Below, piece by piece: positions 1 through 7,954 of a stretch of DNA of 32,039 bases (position 1 is its first letter; every line of letters begins with the position of its first letter). The notes below the pieces were generated by a model. That model was not told where the DNA came from. It saw nothing but the letters and a program-made list of their open reading frames with translations, and did not search any database. This stretch comes from Paracoccaceae bacterium (lineage in GTDB: Bacteria; Pseudomonadota; Alphaproteobacteria; Rhodobacterales; Rhodobacteraceae). The stretch covers positions 1 through 32,039 of the forward strand of contig JANZZL010000004.1 in the NCBI GenBank assembly GCA_026419405.1. The letters run 5' to 3'. A program made the translations under genes and the position numbers.

Positions 1-952
1 GTGCCGTCGGGCGCGCCGGAGCCCCGCGGCCCCGCTGTCCGCCGGCGGGCCCGCGGGCCGGACCGTCCGCCGCCTGCCGCCTCCTCCCGCCGCCGGTTGC
101 GCGACCCTTGCCCTTCGGCGCGCCGGTCGGCGTCTCGTCCCCGCCGCGCGGGGCCGCCCCGGCGGCGCGCTTCCCGCCCGCCCCCTTCTTCGCCGTGCCG
201 GCGGGCGCGCGGCCGTGGAGGCCGAGCCCGAGCTGGTCGCGCAGGACCTTCGGGCGCACCTCCTCGACCTCTCCGGGCCTGAGCGCGCCCAGCCGGAAGG
301 GCCCGTAGCTGATGCGGATCAGCCGGTTCACCGTCAGTCCCACGGCCTCCAGGGCGCGGCGCACCTCGCGGTTGCGCCCTTCCCGGATCCCCACCGTCAG
401 CCAGGCGTTCGCGCCCTGCTGGCGGTCGAGCGTCACCTCCATCGGCTGGAAGTGCTCCTCGCCGAGGGTGATGCCGCGCCGAAGGGGGTCGAGCGCGGCC
501 TCGGTCGGGGTTCCGTTGACCCTGACGCGGTATTTCCTGAGCCAGCCCGTGGACGGCAGTTCGAGCCGCCGCTTGATCTCGCCGTCGTTGGTCAGCAGCA
601 GCAGCCCCTCGGAGTTCAGGTCGAGCCGCCCGACCGACACCACCCGCCCCATGCCGGGCGGCAGCGCGGCGAAGACCGTGGGGCGACCCTTCTCGTCCCT
701 CTCGGTCGTCACCAGCCCTACGGGCTTGTGGTAGAGCCACAGGCGCGGCGGCTCCGGCTCCGGCACGGGGCGGCCGTCCACCTCGATCCGGTCGGAGGGA
801 GCCACCGTCAGCGCCGGCGTGTCGATCACCCGGCCGTTCACCGCGACGCGCCCGGCGGCGATCATCGCCTCGGCGGCGCGGCGCGAGGCGACGCCCCGCC
901 GGGCGAGCACCTTGGCGATCCGGTCGCCGGAATGGGAAGCGTGCCTGGTCAT
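1..952 (-). CDS. rluB: 23S rRNA pseudouridine synthase, RluB/RsuA family (C-terminus outside window)
   Basis: Enzyme that converts a uridine of large-subunit rRNA to pseudouridine. Read on the minus strand from ATG at 952-950. Residues about 9-60 form an S4 RNA-binding domain (RIAKVLARRGVASRRAAEAM). The catalytic motif GRLDLNSEGLLLLTNDGE carries the nucleophile Asp at about residue 111, and a later GREGRNREVRR stretch is typical of the RsuA/RluB branch. From about residue 245 the protein becomes a low-complexity Gly/Ala/Arg/Pro/Lys tail, which is common in alphaproteobacterial RluB. No stop codon occurs before base 1, so the 3' end lies outside. Divergent from tadA with 75 bp between starts. 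The family is certain; RluB rather than RsuA or RluE is inferred from the long basic tail. Confidence 0.93.
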   Translation of the reverse strand, partial: MTRHASHSGDRIAKVLARRGVASRRAAEAMIAAGRVAVNGRVIDTPALTVAPSDRIEVDGRPVPEPEPPRLWLYHKPVGLVTTERDEKGRPTVFAALPPGMGRVVSVGRLDLNSEGLLLLTNDGEIKRRLELPSTGWLRKYRVRVNGTPTEAALDPLRRGITLGEEHFQPMEVTLDRQQGANAWLTVGIREGRNREVRRALEAVGLTVNRLIRISYGPFRLGALRPGEVEEVRPKVLRDQLGLGLHGRAPAGTAKKGAGGKRAAGAAPRGGDETPTGAPKGKGRATGGGRRRQAADGPARGPAGGQRGRGAPARPTA

Positions 953-1027
953 GCGCCCCCTCTACCCCGGCTGCCGGCCGGGCGAAAGCGGCTTGTCGGC
1001 CGCCCGCCGACGCGGCAGGAAGGCGCC

Positions 1028-1480
1028 ATGAGCCCGTTCGTGAGCCACATGGAGGCCGCGCTCGCCGAGGCCCGCGCGGCCGCCGCGCGCGGCGAGGTTC
1101 CGGTGGGCGCGGTGATCGTCTCGCCCCAGGGCCGGGTCGTCGCGCGCGCCGGCAACCGCACGCGCGAGCTCGCCGACCCCACGGCCCATGCCGAGATCCT
1201 CGCCCTGCGCGCGGCCTGCGCCGCGGCGGGTTCCGAGCGGCTGCCGGGCCACGACCTCTACGTGACGCTCGAGCCCTGCCCGATGTGCGCCTCGGCGATC
1301 TCGCAGGCCCGCATCGCCCGGCTCTACTACGGCGCCGCCGACCCGAAGTCGGGCGGGGTGGCGCATGGCCCGCGGGTCTTCGCGCATCCCCAGTCCCACC
1401 ATGTGCCCGAGGTCTACGACGGAATCGCCGCCGCAGAGGCCGCGCGGCTGCTCGCGGGCTTCTTCGCCGCCCGCCGCTGA
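1028..1480 (+). CDS. tadA: tRNA-specific adenosine deaminase TadA
   Basis: Deaminates A34 to inosine in the tRNA-Arg(ACG) anticodon. The 150-residue product has the CDA-superfamily zinc site: H54-A-E56 in PTAHAEILAL, with E56 as the proton shuttle, and C84/C87 in LEPCPMCASAI. Length matches the family (about 150-170). ATG at 1028 follows AGGAAGG; a longer in-frame reading upstream would run antisense through rluB and is rejected. It is divergent from rluB. Both genes act on structural RNA, a frequent pairing in alphaproteobacteria. Confidence 0.96.
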   Translation: MSPFVSHMEAALAEARAAAARGEVPVGAVIVSPQGRVVARAGNRTRELADPTAHAEILALRAACAAAGSERLPGHDLYVTLEPCPMCASAISQARIARLYYGAADPKSGGVAHGPRVFAHPQSHHVPEVYDGIAAAEAARLLAGFFAARR

Positions 1481-1483
1481 CCT

Positions 1484-1499
1484 GGCCCGCCGCCGGGCC
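1484..1499. terminator. Weak hairpin between convergent tadA and UPF0173 gene
   Basis: GGCCCG and CGGGCC arms around a CCGC loop lie directly after the tadA stop. There is no T-run on either strand, so this is at best a weak or Rho-assisted end point shared by the two convergent genes. Confidence 0.3.
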
Positions 1500-1526
1500 G
1501 GCAGGCCGACCGCGCTGGCCGCCGCC

Positions 1527-2219
1527 TCACAGGGTGATCGGCACGAGCACCTCGGGCTCGATCACCTGCACCCCCGGCAGGCCCTCCTTCAGGCGAGCCG
1601 CCGACTGCTCGAGGACGGGGAAGGTGCGGTAGTGGCAGGGAATGACGGTCCTGAAGTTGAAGTAGGTCCGCGCCGCCCAGGCGGCCGCCCGCATGTCCAT
1701 CGTGTAGTGCCCGCCGGCGCAGAGGATGCCGATGTCGGGCGCGTGATACTCGCCCATCCAGGCCATGTCGGCCATGATCGTCGTGTCGCCCGAGACATAG
1801 ATCGTATGTCCCTCGCCCGCGATCATGAACCCCGCCTCGCCCCCGGCATAGGCCGGGGTCCCGCCGCGGAAGTCGATGCTGGAGGAATGGCTGGCCGGCA
1901 CCATGGTGACCTGCGCCCCGTTCAGGTCGAGCCTGCCGCCCTTGCCGAAGCCCAGGGTCTCGGCCCCCTCGGCCGCGAGCAGGACCGAGAGCTCGTGGAT
2001 GCAGGCGACCGGAACCCCGCGCTCCTTCGCGATCGCCACCGCGTTCGAGGCATGATCGCCGTGGCCGTGGGTCAGCAGGATGTGCGTTGCCCCTTCCACC
2101 GCCTCCGCGCGCCGCGCCTCGGGGAACATCGGGTTGCCGACCAGCCAGGGATCGACCAGCAGCACGGCCTTCTCGATCTCGATGCGGAAGCCGGAATGCC
2201 CGAGCCAGGTGATTTTCAT
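1527..2219 (-). CDS. UPF0173-type metal-dependent hydrolase (metallo-beta-lactamase fold)
   Basis: 230-residue cytoplasmic metallo-hydrolase. It begins MKITWLGHSGFRIE and carries the di-metal motif H51-G-H53-G-D55-H56 (LLTHGHGDHASN). Further metal-site sequences include VSGDTTIMADM and a C-terminal IPCHYRTFPVL, all standard for the UPF0173/YtkL family, whose substrate is unknown. ATG at 2219 is chosen because a longer in-frame start 20 codons upstream adds a non-conserved segment reaching the neighbouring gene; GGGAGG lies just upstream. It is convergent with tadA and divergent from the ceramidase-like gene 58 bp away. Confidence 0.9.
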   Translation of the reverse strand: MKITWLGHSGFRIEIEKAVLLVDPWLVGNPMFPEARRAEAVEGATHILLTHGHGDHASNAVAIAKERGVPVACIHELSVLLAAEGAETLGFGKGGRLDLNGAQVTMVPASHSSSIDFRGGTPAYAGGEAGFMIAGEGHTIYVSGDTTIMADMAWMGEYHAPDIGILCAGGHYTMDMRAAAWAARTYFNFRTVIPCHYRTFPVLEQSAARLKEGLPGVQVIEPEVLVPITL

Positions 2220-2277
2220 CGTCGCCTCCCTATCTGGTGGTGCCGCCGAATGTAGCCGGGTGCACGGGGCTGTCACC

Positions 2278-2940
2278 ATGGACTGGACGCGGACGATCGA
2301 CGCCTACTGCGAGCGGACCGATGCCGCCTACTGGTCCGAACCGGTGAATGCCGCGACGAACGCGGCCTTCCTGATCGCGGCGCTCGTGATGTGGCGCCGG
2401 GTGCGGGGGCAGGGGATGCCGCTGGCCGAACTGCTGGTCGCGATCCTCGCGCTGATCGGGATCGGCTCCTTCCTGTTCCACACCCATGCCACGGCCTGGG
2501 CCGCGGCGGCCGATGTCGTGCCGATCCTGCTCTTCATCCTCGTCTACATCCATGCCGCCAACCTGCACTTCTGGCACATGCCCGTCTGGCTGGCGGCGCT
2601 CGGCGCGGCCGCCTTCGTGCCCTATGCGATGCTGCTCGCGGCTGCCTTCCGCGCGCTGCCGTTCTTCGGGATCTCGGCGGTCTACTGGCCGGTCCCGCTG
2701 CTGATCGCGGCGGTGGCGGCCGGCCTTGCCCGGCGCGCGCCGGCGACCGCGCGGGGCCTCGGGATCGGGGCGGCGATCCTCGTGGTCTCGCTGACCTTCC
2801 GCTCGCTTGACGGTGCGGTGTGCGCGGTCTTCCCGCTGGGCACGCATTTCCTGTGGCACCTCCTGAACGCGGTCATGCTCGGCTGGATGATCGAGGTCTA
2901 CCGCAGGCACAGGCTTGCGGAGCGGGGGGGCGGGCGCTAA
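2278..2940 (+). CDS. Alkaline-ceramidase-like integral membrane hydrolase (CREST superfamily)
   Basis: 220-residue, seven-helix membrane protein. It carries the zinc-amidase signature of alkaline ceramidases: S64-x3-H68 ([10 protein letters not shown]), D79 eleven residues later, and H190-x3-H194 ([12 protein letters not shown]). These spacings match the Ser/His/Asp and His-x3-His zinc site of human ACER3. The N-terminal D8-AYCE12 and SEPVNAATN (E21) resemble the calcium-binding segment of that family. Start ATG 2278. The reaction is expected to be hydrolysis of an N-acyl bond in a ceramide-like lipid, but the bacterial substrate is unknown. The gene stands alone, 58 bp from the divergent hydrolase gene and 33 bp before gatC. 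Fold and active site are well supported; substrate is inference. Confidence 0.87.
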   Translation: MDWTRTIDAYCERTDAAYWSEPVNAATNAAFLIAALVMWRRVRGQGMPLAELLVAILALIGIGSFLFHTHATAWAAAADVVPILLFILVYIHAANLHFWHMPVWLAALGAAAFVPYAMLLAAAFRALPFFGISAVYWPVPLLIAAVAAGLARRAPATARGLGIGAAILVVSLTFRSLDGAVCAVFPLGTHFLWHLLNAVMLGWMIEVYRRHRLAERGGGR

Positions 2941-2973
2941 ACGCCTCACCGGTCCCCGCCAAGGAGGCGCCCC

Positions 2974-3261
2974 TTGTCCATCGACATCGACACCGCGCGC
3001 CGGGTGGCGAAGCTCGCCCGCATCAGCGTGCCCGAACAGGATCTTGCCGCGCTGGCCGAGGAACTGACCGGCATCCTGCGGTTCATGGAGCAGCTCAACG
3101 AGGTGAACGTCGAGGACGTGGAGCCGATGGTCTCGGTCACGCCGATGCGTCTCAAGCGGCGGCCGGACGGCGTGACCGACGGCGGCTACCCCGAGAAGAT
3201 CCTCGCGAATGCGCCCGATGCGCGCGAGGGCTTCTTCGCCGTTCCGAAGGTGGTGGAATGA
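2974..3261 (+). CDS. gatC: Aspartyl/glutamyl-tRNA amidotransferase subunit C
   Basis: 95-residue GatC, the small subunit that wraps around GatA in the GatCAB complex, which converts misacylated Glu-tRNA-Gln and Asp-tRNA-Asn to the amide forms. Family sequences visible are [33 protein letters not shown] and the C-terminal [12 protein letters not shown]. The start is TTG at 2974, supported by a strong AAGGAGG at 2961-2967 and by homology at the N-terminus; no ATG fits. Its TGA overlaps the gatA ATG (ATGA), so the two are translationally coupled. Confidence 0.96.
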   Translation: MSIDIDTARRVAKLARISVPEQDLAALAEELTGILRFMEQLNEVNVEDVEPMVSVTPMRLKRRPDGVTDGGYPEKILANAPDAREGFFAVPKVVE

Positions 3262-4736
3262 ACCTGAACGAACTGACCATCGCCCAGGCCCGCGAGGGGC
3301 TGCGCCGGCGCGAGTTCTCGGCCGAGGAGCTGACGATGTCGTGCCTTGCGGCGATCGACGCGGGGCAGGCGCTCAACGCCTTCGTCCATCCCACGCCCGA
3401 GATCGCCCTGGAACAGGCCCGCGCCGCCGACGCGCGGCTTGCTGCCGGCGACGCGCCGTCGATGTGCGGCATTCCGGTCGGCATCAAGGATCTCTTCTGC
3501 ACGAAGGGTGTCGCCGCGCAGGCCGCCTCGCGCATCCTCGAGGGCTTCCGACCGGAATACGAGTCGACCGTGACGCAGAAGCTCTGGGACGCGGGCGCGG
3601 TCATGCTGGGCAAGCTCAACATGGACGAGTTCGCGATGGGCTCGTCGAACGAGACCTCGGTCTACGGCCCGGTGGTCAACCCCTGGCGCTGCGACGACCG
3701 CGAGCTGACGCCGGGCGGCTCATCGGGCGGCTCGGCCGCGGCGGTGGCGGCCGCCCTCTGCCTGGCCGCGACCGGCACCGACACCGGCGGGTCGATCCGC
3801 CAGCCGGCGGCCTTCACCGGCATCGTCGGCCTCAAGCCGACCTACGGGCGGGTGAGCCGCTGGGGCATCGTCGCCTTCGCCTCCTCGCTGGACCAGGCCG
3901 GGCCGATGACCAAGACGGTCCGCGACGCGGCGATCATGCTCCAGGCGATCGCGGGCCCGGATCCGAAGGACTCCACCTCGGCCGAGATCCCGGTGCCCGA
4001 CTTCGAGGCGGCGCTGACCGGCGACGTCCGCGGCAGGACGATCGGGATCCCGCGCGAATACCGCATGCCCGGCATGCCCGAGGAGATCGAGCGGCTCTGG
4101 CAGCAGGGCGCGGAACTCTTCCGGTCGGCGGGCGCGCGGATCGTGGACATCACGCTGCCGCACACGAAGTATGCCCTGCCCACCTACTACGTGGTGGCTC
4201 CGGCCGAGGCCTCCTCGAACCTCGCGCGCTACGACGGGGTCCGCTACGGCCGCCGGGCGCGGCTCGCCCAGGGCGACGGCATCACCGAGATGTACGAGAA
4301 GACCCGGGCCGAAGGCTTCGGCGCCGAGGTCAAGCGGCGCATCATGATCGGCACCTACGTGCTCTCGGCCGGCTTCTACGATGCCTACTACAACCGGGCC
4401 CGCAAGGTGCGCGCCCTGATCAAGCGCGATTTCGAGGAGGCCTTCGCCCAGGGGGTCGATGCGATCCTCACGCCCGCCACCCCCTCGGCCGCCTTCGGCC
4501 TGGGCGAGATGGCCTCGGCGAGCCCGGTCGAGATGTATCTCAACGACGTGTTCACCGTCACGGTGAACCTCGCCGGCCTGCCGGGTATCGCGGTGCCCGC
4601 GGGTCTTGACCGGCAGGGCCTGCCGCTCGGCCTCCAGCTCATCGGCCGGCCGTGGGACGAGGCGGGGCTGCTCAATATGGCACACTGTCTGGAAACTGCA
4701 GTCGGCTTCGTTTCCAAGCCGGCCAGATGGTGGTAG
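3258..4736 (+). CDS. gatA: Aspartyl/glutamyl-tRNA amidotransferase subunit A
   Basis: 492-residue glutaminase subunit of GatCAB. It is an amidase-signature enzyme with the Ser-cisSer-Lys triad visible as K77 (GIKDLF), S155 in [10 protein letters not shown] and S179 in [11 protein letters not shown]. Length is that of a full GatA (about 485-495). ATG 3258 overlaps the gatC stop by 4 bp. gatB is not in the window, so the complex is split in this genome, as is common in Rhodobacterales. The last codons give a slightly extended PARWW tail. Confidence 0.97.
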   Translation: MNLNELTIAQAREGLRRREFSAEELTMSCLAAIDAGQALNAFVHPTPEIALEQARAADARLAAGDAPSMCGIPVGIKDLFCTKGVAAQAASRILEGFRPEYESTVTQKLWDAGAVMLGKLNMDEFAMGSSNETSVYGPVVNPWRCDDRELTPGGSSGGSAAAVAAALCLAATGTDTGGSIRQPAAFTGIVGLKPTYGRVSRWGIVAFASSLDQAGPMTKTVRDAAIMLQAIAGPDPKDSTSAEIPVPDFEAALTGDVRGRTIGIPREYRMPGMPEEIERLWQQGAELFRSAGARIVDITLPHTKYALPTYYVVAPAEASSNLARYDGVRYGRRARLAQGDGITEMYEKTRAEGFGAEVKRRIMIGTYVLSAGFYDAYYNRARKVRALIKRDFEEAFAQGVDAILTPATPSAAFGLGEMASASPVEMYLNDVFTVTVNLAGLPGIAVPAGLDRQGLPLGLQLIGRPWDEAGLLNMAHCLETAVGFVSKPARWW

Positions 4737-4784
4737 AAGGTTGGAAAACGGCAAGGCGGGCAGCAAGACGTGCGGAGGCAGGCA

Positions 4785-5501
4785 ATGAAGCACATCATCG
4801 CGGTGACGGCACTCCTGTCGCTGGCGGCCTGTGTCGATCAGTCGTCGCAGATCCAGCGCGGCGTCGGGTTCGGCGACTACACCCTCTACCAGCAGCAGCA
4901 GGCCTACCTCGCCCGGGCGCGCGCCATGGCCTCGGCCCCGCAGCAGCCGGCCCCGCTGCCGGTCCAGACGGCCGCGGCGGCGCCCGCGCCGGGGGCGGTG
5001 CCGCTTGCCCCGGTCGCGACCGCGCCGCTTCCCGCCGCTCCGGCTTCGGCCGCGGCAGCGCCGGCGACGATCGGCTCGGAAACGCTCGCCGTGCTCGGCG
5101 CCTCGCCGGCCCCCGCGGCTGCGGCTGCGGCCCCTGCGCCCGCGCCGTCCTACGCCACCGCCGCCGCCCCGCTGAGCGCGGTCGAGCCGCAGAGCATCGC
5201 CCCGACCGCCGCCGCCACCCTGCCGAACGCCCCCGCGGCCGCGGAGTTCGACGGCGCCAACATCGTCGCCTTCGCGCTCGCGACCACGCATCCGGTCGGC
5301 CAGCAGATGTACCGTCGGACCAACCTGTTCGGCACCGCCCGCACCGAGAGGGCCTGCGCCCGCTATCCCTCGCCCGGCCTGGCGCAGGAGGCCTTCCTGT
5401 CGCGCGGCGGGCCCGAGCGCGATCCGCTCGGCCTCGACCCCGACGGCGACGGCTACGTCTGCGGCTGGGACCCCGCGCCCTTCCGCAACTTCCGGAGCTG
5501 A
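4785..5501 (+). CDS. Lipoprotein with Ala/Pro-rich linker and Excalibur-like calcium-binding C-terminus
   Basis: 238-residue protein. Residues 1-17 are a lipoprotein signal ending in the lipobox LAAC. An ordered segment follows (IQRGVGFGDYTLYQQQQAYL), then about 100 residues of Ala/Pro/Gln low-complexity linker. A conserved C-terminal region includes a DPDGDGYVCGWDP loop resembling the Excalibur/EF-hand calcium motif found in surface proteins. ATG 4785 is preceded by GGAGGCAGG; an upstream start at 4770 has no ribosome site. Its TGA overlaps the next ATG by one base (TGATG), linking it to the amidase gene and suggesting an envelope or peptidoglycan role. The exact function is not known to me. 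Confidence 0.82.
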   Translation: MKHIIAVTALLSLAACVDQSSQIQRGVGFGDYTLYQQQQAYLARARAMASAPQQPAPLPVQTAAAAPAPGAVPLAPVATAPLPAAPASAAAAPATIGSETLAVLGASPAPAAAAAAPAPAPSYATAAAPLSAVEPQSIAPTAAATLPNAPAAAEFDGANIVAFALATTHPVGQQMYRRTNLFGTARTERACARYPSPGLAQEAFLSRGGPERDPLGLDPDGDGYVCGWDPAPFRNFRS

Positions 5502-6202
5502 TGACGCCCGACGCGAAGGGGGCCGTCTGCCACCCCTCGCCGAACCACGGCGACCGTCGCGGCGGGGCGAGGCCCTCGCTCGTGGTGCTGCACTACACGG
5601 CGATGCGAAGCGCCGAGGAGGCGCTGTGCCGGCTCTGCGCGCCGGAATTCGAGGTCTCCGCCCATTACCTCATCGCCGAGGATGGCACGGTCTTCCAGCT
5701 CGTCGCCGAAGACCGGCGCGCCTGGCACGCCGGCGTCTCGGCCTGGGGGCCGGTCACGGACGTGAATTCCGCCTCGATCGGGATCGAGCTCTGCAACCCC
5801 GGCGACGCGCCCTACGCCGCGCCGCAGATGGCGGCGCTCGAGGCGCTCCTCGCCGATGTGCTCGCCCGGCACGCGCTGCCGCCCGAGGCGGTGATCGCGC
5901 ATTCCGACTGCGCGCCGGGGCGCAAGATCGATCCCGGCCCGAGGTTCGACTGGCGGCGGCTGGCGCTGTCGGGGCTCTCGGTCTGGCCCGAGGCGGATTG
6001 CCCGCCGCCGGCCGAAGACGGGCTCCTGCGCGACCTCAGGGCCTTCGGCTACACCGCCGAGGCCGCGCCCGAGGCGCTTCTCGCCGCCTTCCGCCTGCGC
6101 TTCCGGCCGGGGGCGGAGGGGCCGCCCGGCGACGAGGACCGGGCAATGGCCGCCGACCTCGCCCGCAGGTTTCCGGTTGAACGGCGGGGGGTGATCGCCT
6201 AA
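5501..6202 (+). CDS. N-acetylmuramoyl-L-alanine amidase, AmpD-like (Amidase_2)
   Basis: 233-residue zinc amidase cleaving the MurNAc-L-Ala bond in peptidoglycan fragments. Zinc and catalytic residues are visible: H31 (VVLHYTA), E96 (IGIELCN), H134 (IAHSDCAPG), K142 and D144 (GRKIDPGPRFDW). This is the AmpD arrangement. There is no obvious signal peptide, so a cytoplasmic role in wall recycling is likeliest. A C-terminal extension after residue 170 (LLRDLRAFGYTAE) matches the short peptidoglycan-binding-like tail seen in AmpD and AmiD relatives. Start ATG 5501 overlaps the lipoprotein stop. Its TAA at 6200-6202 is also the first half of the rnpB -10 box. Confidence 0.92.
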   Translation: MTPDAKGAVCHPSPNHGDRRGGARPSLVVLHYTAMRSAEEALCRLCAPEFEVSAHYLIAEDGTVFQLVAEDRRAWHAGVSAWGPVTDVNSASIGIELCNPGDAPYAAPQMAALEALLADVLARHALPPEAVIAHSDCAPGRKIDPGPRFDWRRLALSGLSVWPEADCPPPAEDGLLRDLRAFGYTAEAAPEALLAAFRLRFRPGAEGPPGDEDRAMAADLARRFPVERRGVIA

Positions 6203-6205
6203 GTA
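6177..6205 (+). promoter_or_regulatory. rnpB promoter (TTGAAC, 17 bp, TAAGTA)
   Basis: A -35 TTGAAC at 6177-6182 and -10 TAAGTA at 6200-6205 are separated by exactly 17 bp. They predict transcription from about 6212, which coincides with the start of the P1 helix of RNase P RNA. The whole promoter lies within the last codons of the amidase gene. Confidence 0.65.
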
Positions 6206-6210
6206 GGCGC

Positions 6211-6630
6211 CGCGCGGGCGGCCGGATGGCCGCGCCCCGGCCTGGCCCGGGGCGAGGAAAGTCCGGACTCCACGAGGCAACGGTGCCGGGTAACACCCGG
6301 CCGGGGCAACCCGAGGGAAAGCGCCACAGAGAACAGACCGCCCCGGACGCCGTCCGGGGCAAGGGTGAAACGGTGGGGCAAGAGCCCACCGCGGGACGGG
6401 CAACCGGACCGGCACGGCAAGCCCCACCGGGAGCAATGCCGAATAGGGGTCTCGCGCCGGTCGCGTCCCCGCGCGCGCGGGGATACGGGGCGGCAGGGCG
6501 GCTTCGGCCCGAGAGGCCCGGGTTGGCAGCACGAGCGGCGCGGCGACGCGCCGCCCAGAGGAATGGCCATCCTGCCCCGGATCGCGGTCCGGGGCGGACA
6601 GAATCCGGCTTACAGGCCGCCCGCGCGCCT
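6211..6630 (+). ncRNA. rnpB: RNase P RNA (class A)
   Basis: Catalytic RNA that removes 5' leaders from tRNA precursors. All universal elements are present in order: the P4 5' strand and J3/4 as GAGGAAAGTCCGGACTCCA (6254-6272), ACAGAGA, GAAACGG followed by AGAGCCCACCG, the ACCGG...GCAAG region, GCCGAATAGGGG, and the 3' P4 strand ACAGAATCCGGCTTAC near 6598. The ends pair as a 13-bp P1 helix (6211-6223 with 6615-6627), which sets the boundaries. No protein reading frame in this stretch is credible. Confidence 0.97.
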
Positions 6631-6631
6631 G

Positions 6632-6647
6632 GTCTGGCCGGCCGGAC
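6632..6647. terminator. Hairpin after rnpB, before the convergent LysR gene end
   Basis: GTCTGG and CCGGAC pair around CCGG just 3' of the P1 helix. There is no T-run, so it is a weak candidate for the shared end of rnpB and the LysR gene. Confidence 0.3.
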
Positions 6648-6652
6648 GGCGG

Positions 6653-7543
6653 TCACTCCGCCGCCGCGACCGCGTTCGGGCGCGCCCACCGGCGGTCGGC
6701 GGCGAACCCGTCGCGGATCATGCCCGCCAGCGCGTCGAGCGGCTCGGAGCGCGCGGCCTTCGAGACGTAGAGGTTGATCCGCGACATGCCGAGCGGCGGC
6801 AGCGCCGAGGGCGGCAGCGCCTCGGCGCTTGCGGGCGCCGCGCCGTCGAGGAAGGCCGCAACCGCCAGGTCGGCGCTGATCACCGCCTCGACCGCATGGA
6901 TCTGGACGGCGGTCACCGCCCGTTCCCAGGGAATGCCCGCCCGTTCCAGCGCGCCGATGGCGATGGTGCGGAAGATGCAGCTGTCGGAGAAGGCGAGCCG
7001 CAGCGGGCGCTGCTTCCAGGCCGATCCGCCGATCGCCCCGACCCAGACCAGAGGCGCCTCGGCCAGCGTCTCGCCGCCGTCGTCGCAGCCCTCCTCGGTG
7101 GTCAGGATCAGGTCGATCGAGCCCCGGGCGAAATCCGCCTTGAGGTCGAGCGAGTTGGCCGAGACCAGCCTGACCTGCATCCGCGGGAAGGCGGCCCCGA
7201 AGGCCTGCAGCACCCGCGGGATGACGGGATAGATCACGTCGTGCGGAACGCCCAGGGCCAGCTCGCCCTCGTAGTCGCAGGCGGTGAGCCGGCTCCAGAC
7301 CTCGTCGTTGAGCGCCAGCATCCGCCGCGCGTAGCTCAGCAGCTGCTCGCCCGCGGCGGTGGGGGCGACGCTGCGCCCCGTCCGGTCGAGAAGCTCGAGC
7401 CCGAGCGACTCCTCCAGCCGCTTGATCTGCATCGAGACGGCCGACTGCGTGAGGTTGAGGAAGCCCGCGGCCCGGGTCACACCGCCGGCGTCGGCGACCG
7501 CCACGAAGGATCGCAGCGCGGTCAGGTCGAGGTTCCGGGGCAT
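6653..7543 (-). CDS. LysR-type transcriptional regulator (LrhA/HdfR-like)
   Basis: 296-residue DNA-binding regulator. Residues about 5-65 form the winged helix-turn-helix (LTALRSFVAVADAGGVTRAA then LNLTQSAVSMQIKRLEESLG). The remainder is a two-lobed periplasmic-binding-protein-like effector domain (YEGELALGVPHDVIYPVIP). The effector is unknown. It is divergent from the DUF1127 gene across a 123-bp intergenic region that contains an imperfect 17-bp dyad, the likely self/target operator. The start at 7543 gives the standard N-terminus MPRNLDLTALRSF. Confidence 0.93.
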   Translation of the reverse strand: MPRNLDLTALRSFVAVADAGGVTRAAGFLNLTQSAVSMQIKRLEESLGLELLDRTGRSVAPTAAGEQLLSYARRMLALNDEVWSRLTACDYEGELALGVPHDVIYPVIPRVLQAFGAAFPRMQVRLVSANSLDLKADFARGSIDLILTTEEGCDDGGETLAEAPLVWVGAIGGSAWKQRPLRLAFSDSCIFRTIAIGALERAGIPWERAVTAVQIHAVEAVISADLAVAAFLDGAAPASAEALPPSALPPLGMSRINLYVSKAARSEPLDALAGMIRDGFAADRRWARPNAVAAAE

Positions 7544-7575
7544 ATCACGATCCCTGATGTTTCAATCCAAAATCA

Positions 7576-7592
7576 TTCGTTTCACAAATGAA
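7576..7592. promoter_or_regulatory. Candidate LysR operator dyad
   Basis: TTCGTTTCACAAATGAA is an imperfect palindrome (TTCRTTT / AAAYGAA) lying between the LysR and DUF1127 genes, 33 bp upstream of the regulator start. Its AT content is much higher than the surroundings. Dyads of this kind in a divergent LysR intergenic region usually bind the regulator; no binding is shown here. Confidence 0.4.
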
Positions 7593-7658
7593 GCACGATC
7601 CGGCATCAGGATCAAGGAAAACGATGGATCCGCCCCCATCCATCACCGGGAGAGGAGC

Positions 7659-7670
7659 ATGAACCCGTGA
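7659..7670 (+). other. Three-codon mini-ORF overlapping the DUF1127 start
   Basis: The best-placed ATG after the AGAGGAG ribosome site opens ATG AAC CCG TGA. Its stop overlaps the GTG of the DUF1127 gene (GTGA). Ribosomes could start here and reinitiate at GTG 7667, or the site may simply serve the GTG directly. This is a sequence observation only. Confidence 0.25.
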
Positions 7671-7879
7671 CGCGTGCCGGAACGATCGCCCGCCGACTTG
7701 CCCGCCGGCCCCTGCCGGTGCTGTCCTTCCTCAGCCGGGCGCTTGCCGTGCGCCGCGAGCGCCAGGCGCTGCGCGACCTGCCCCCGGAGATGCTGCGCGA
7801 CATCGGTCTCAGCCGCGAGGCGGCGCTCCGGGAAGCCGAACGGCCGATCTGGGACGTGCCCCCGCACTGGCGCCGCTGA
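7667..7879 (+). CDS. DUF1127 (YjiS-like) small basic protein
   Basis: 70-residue arginine-rich protein. The DUF1127 motif is in the C-terminal half (RQALRDLPPEMLRDIGLSR, then the REAERPIW end). In Rhodobacter sphaeroides a DUF1127 protein of nearly the same size (CcaF1) binds RNA and affects sRNA maturation; other members respond to phosphate or stress. Start is GTG 7667, 10 bases after AGAGGAG. It is divergent from the LysR regulator, a recurrent arrangement, and is the likely target of that regulator. RNA binding for this copy is inference. Confidence 0.85.
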   Translation: MTRAGTIARRLARRPLPVLSFLSRALAVRRERQALRDLPPEMLRDIGLSREAALREAERPIWDVPPHWRR

Positions 7880-7925
7880 GCGTCGGCCGGACGCGGTTAA
7901 CCCGGCGGATTGGCTCATAATTGCC

Positions 7926-7954
7926 TTGAAATGCCGTTGCGCGGTTCCAATATT
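7926..7954 (+). promoter_or_regulatory. Candidate sigma70 promoter of the Bax-inhibitor-1 gene
   Basis: TTGAAA at 7926-7931 and AATATT at 7949-7954 with a 17-bp spacer lie in a locally AT-rich patch 62 bp before the BI-1 ATG. They would give a leader of about 55 nt. Confidence 0.45.

Noticed and set aside
1-1480. 421-codon plus-strand frame covering rluB and tadA
   Set aside because: The first 270 codons are antisense to rluB and show no protein character; tadA starts at 1028.
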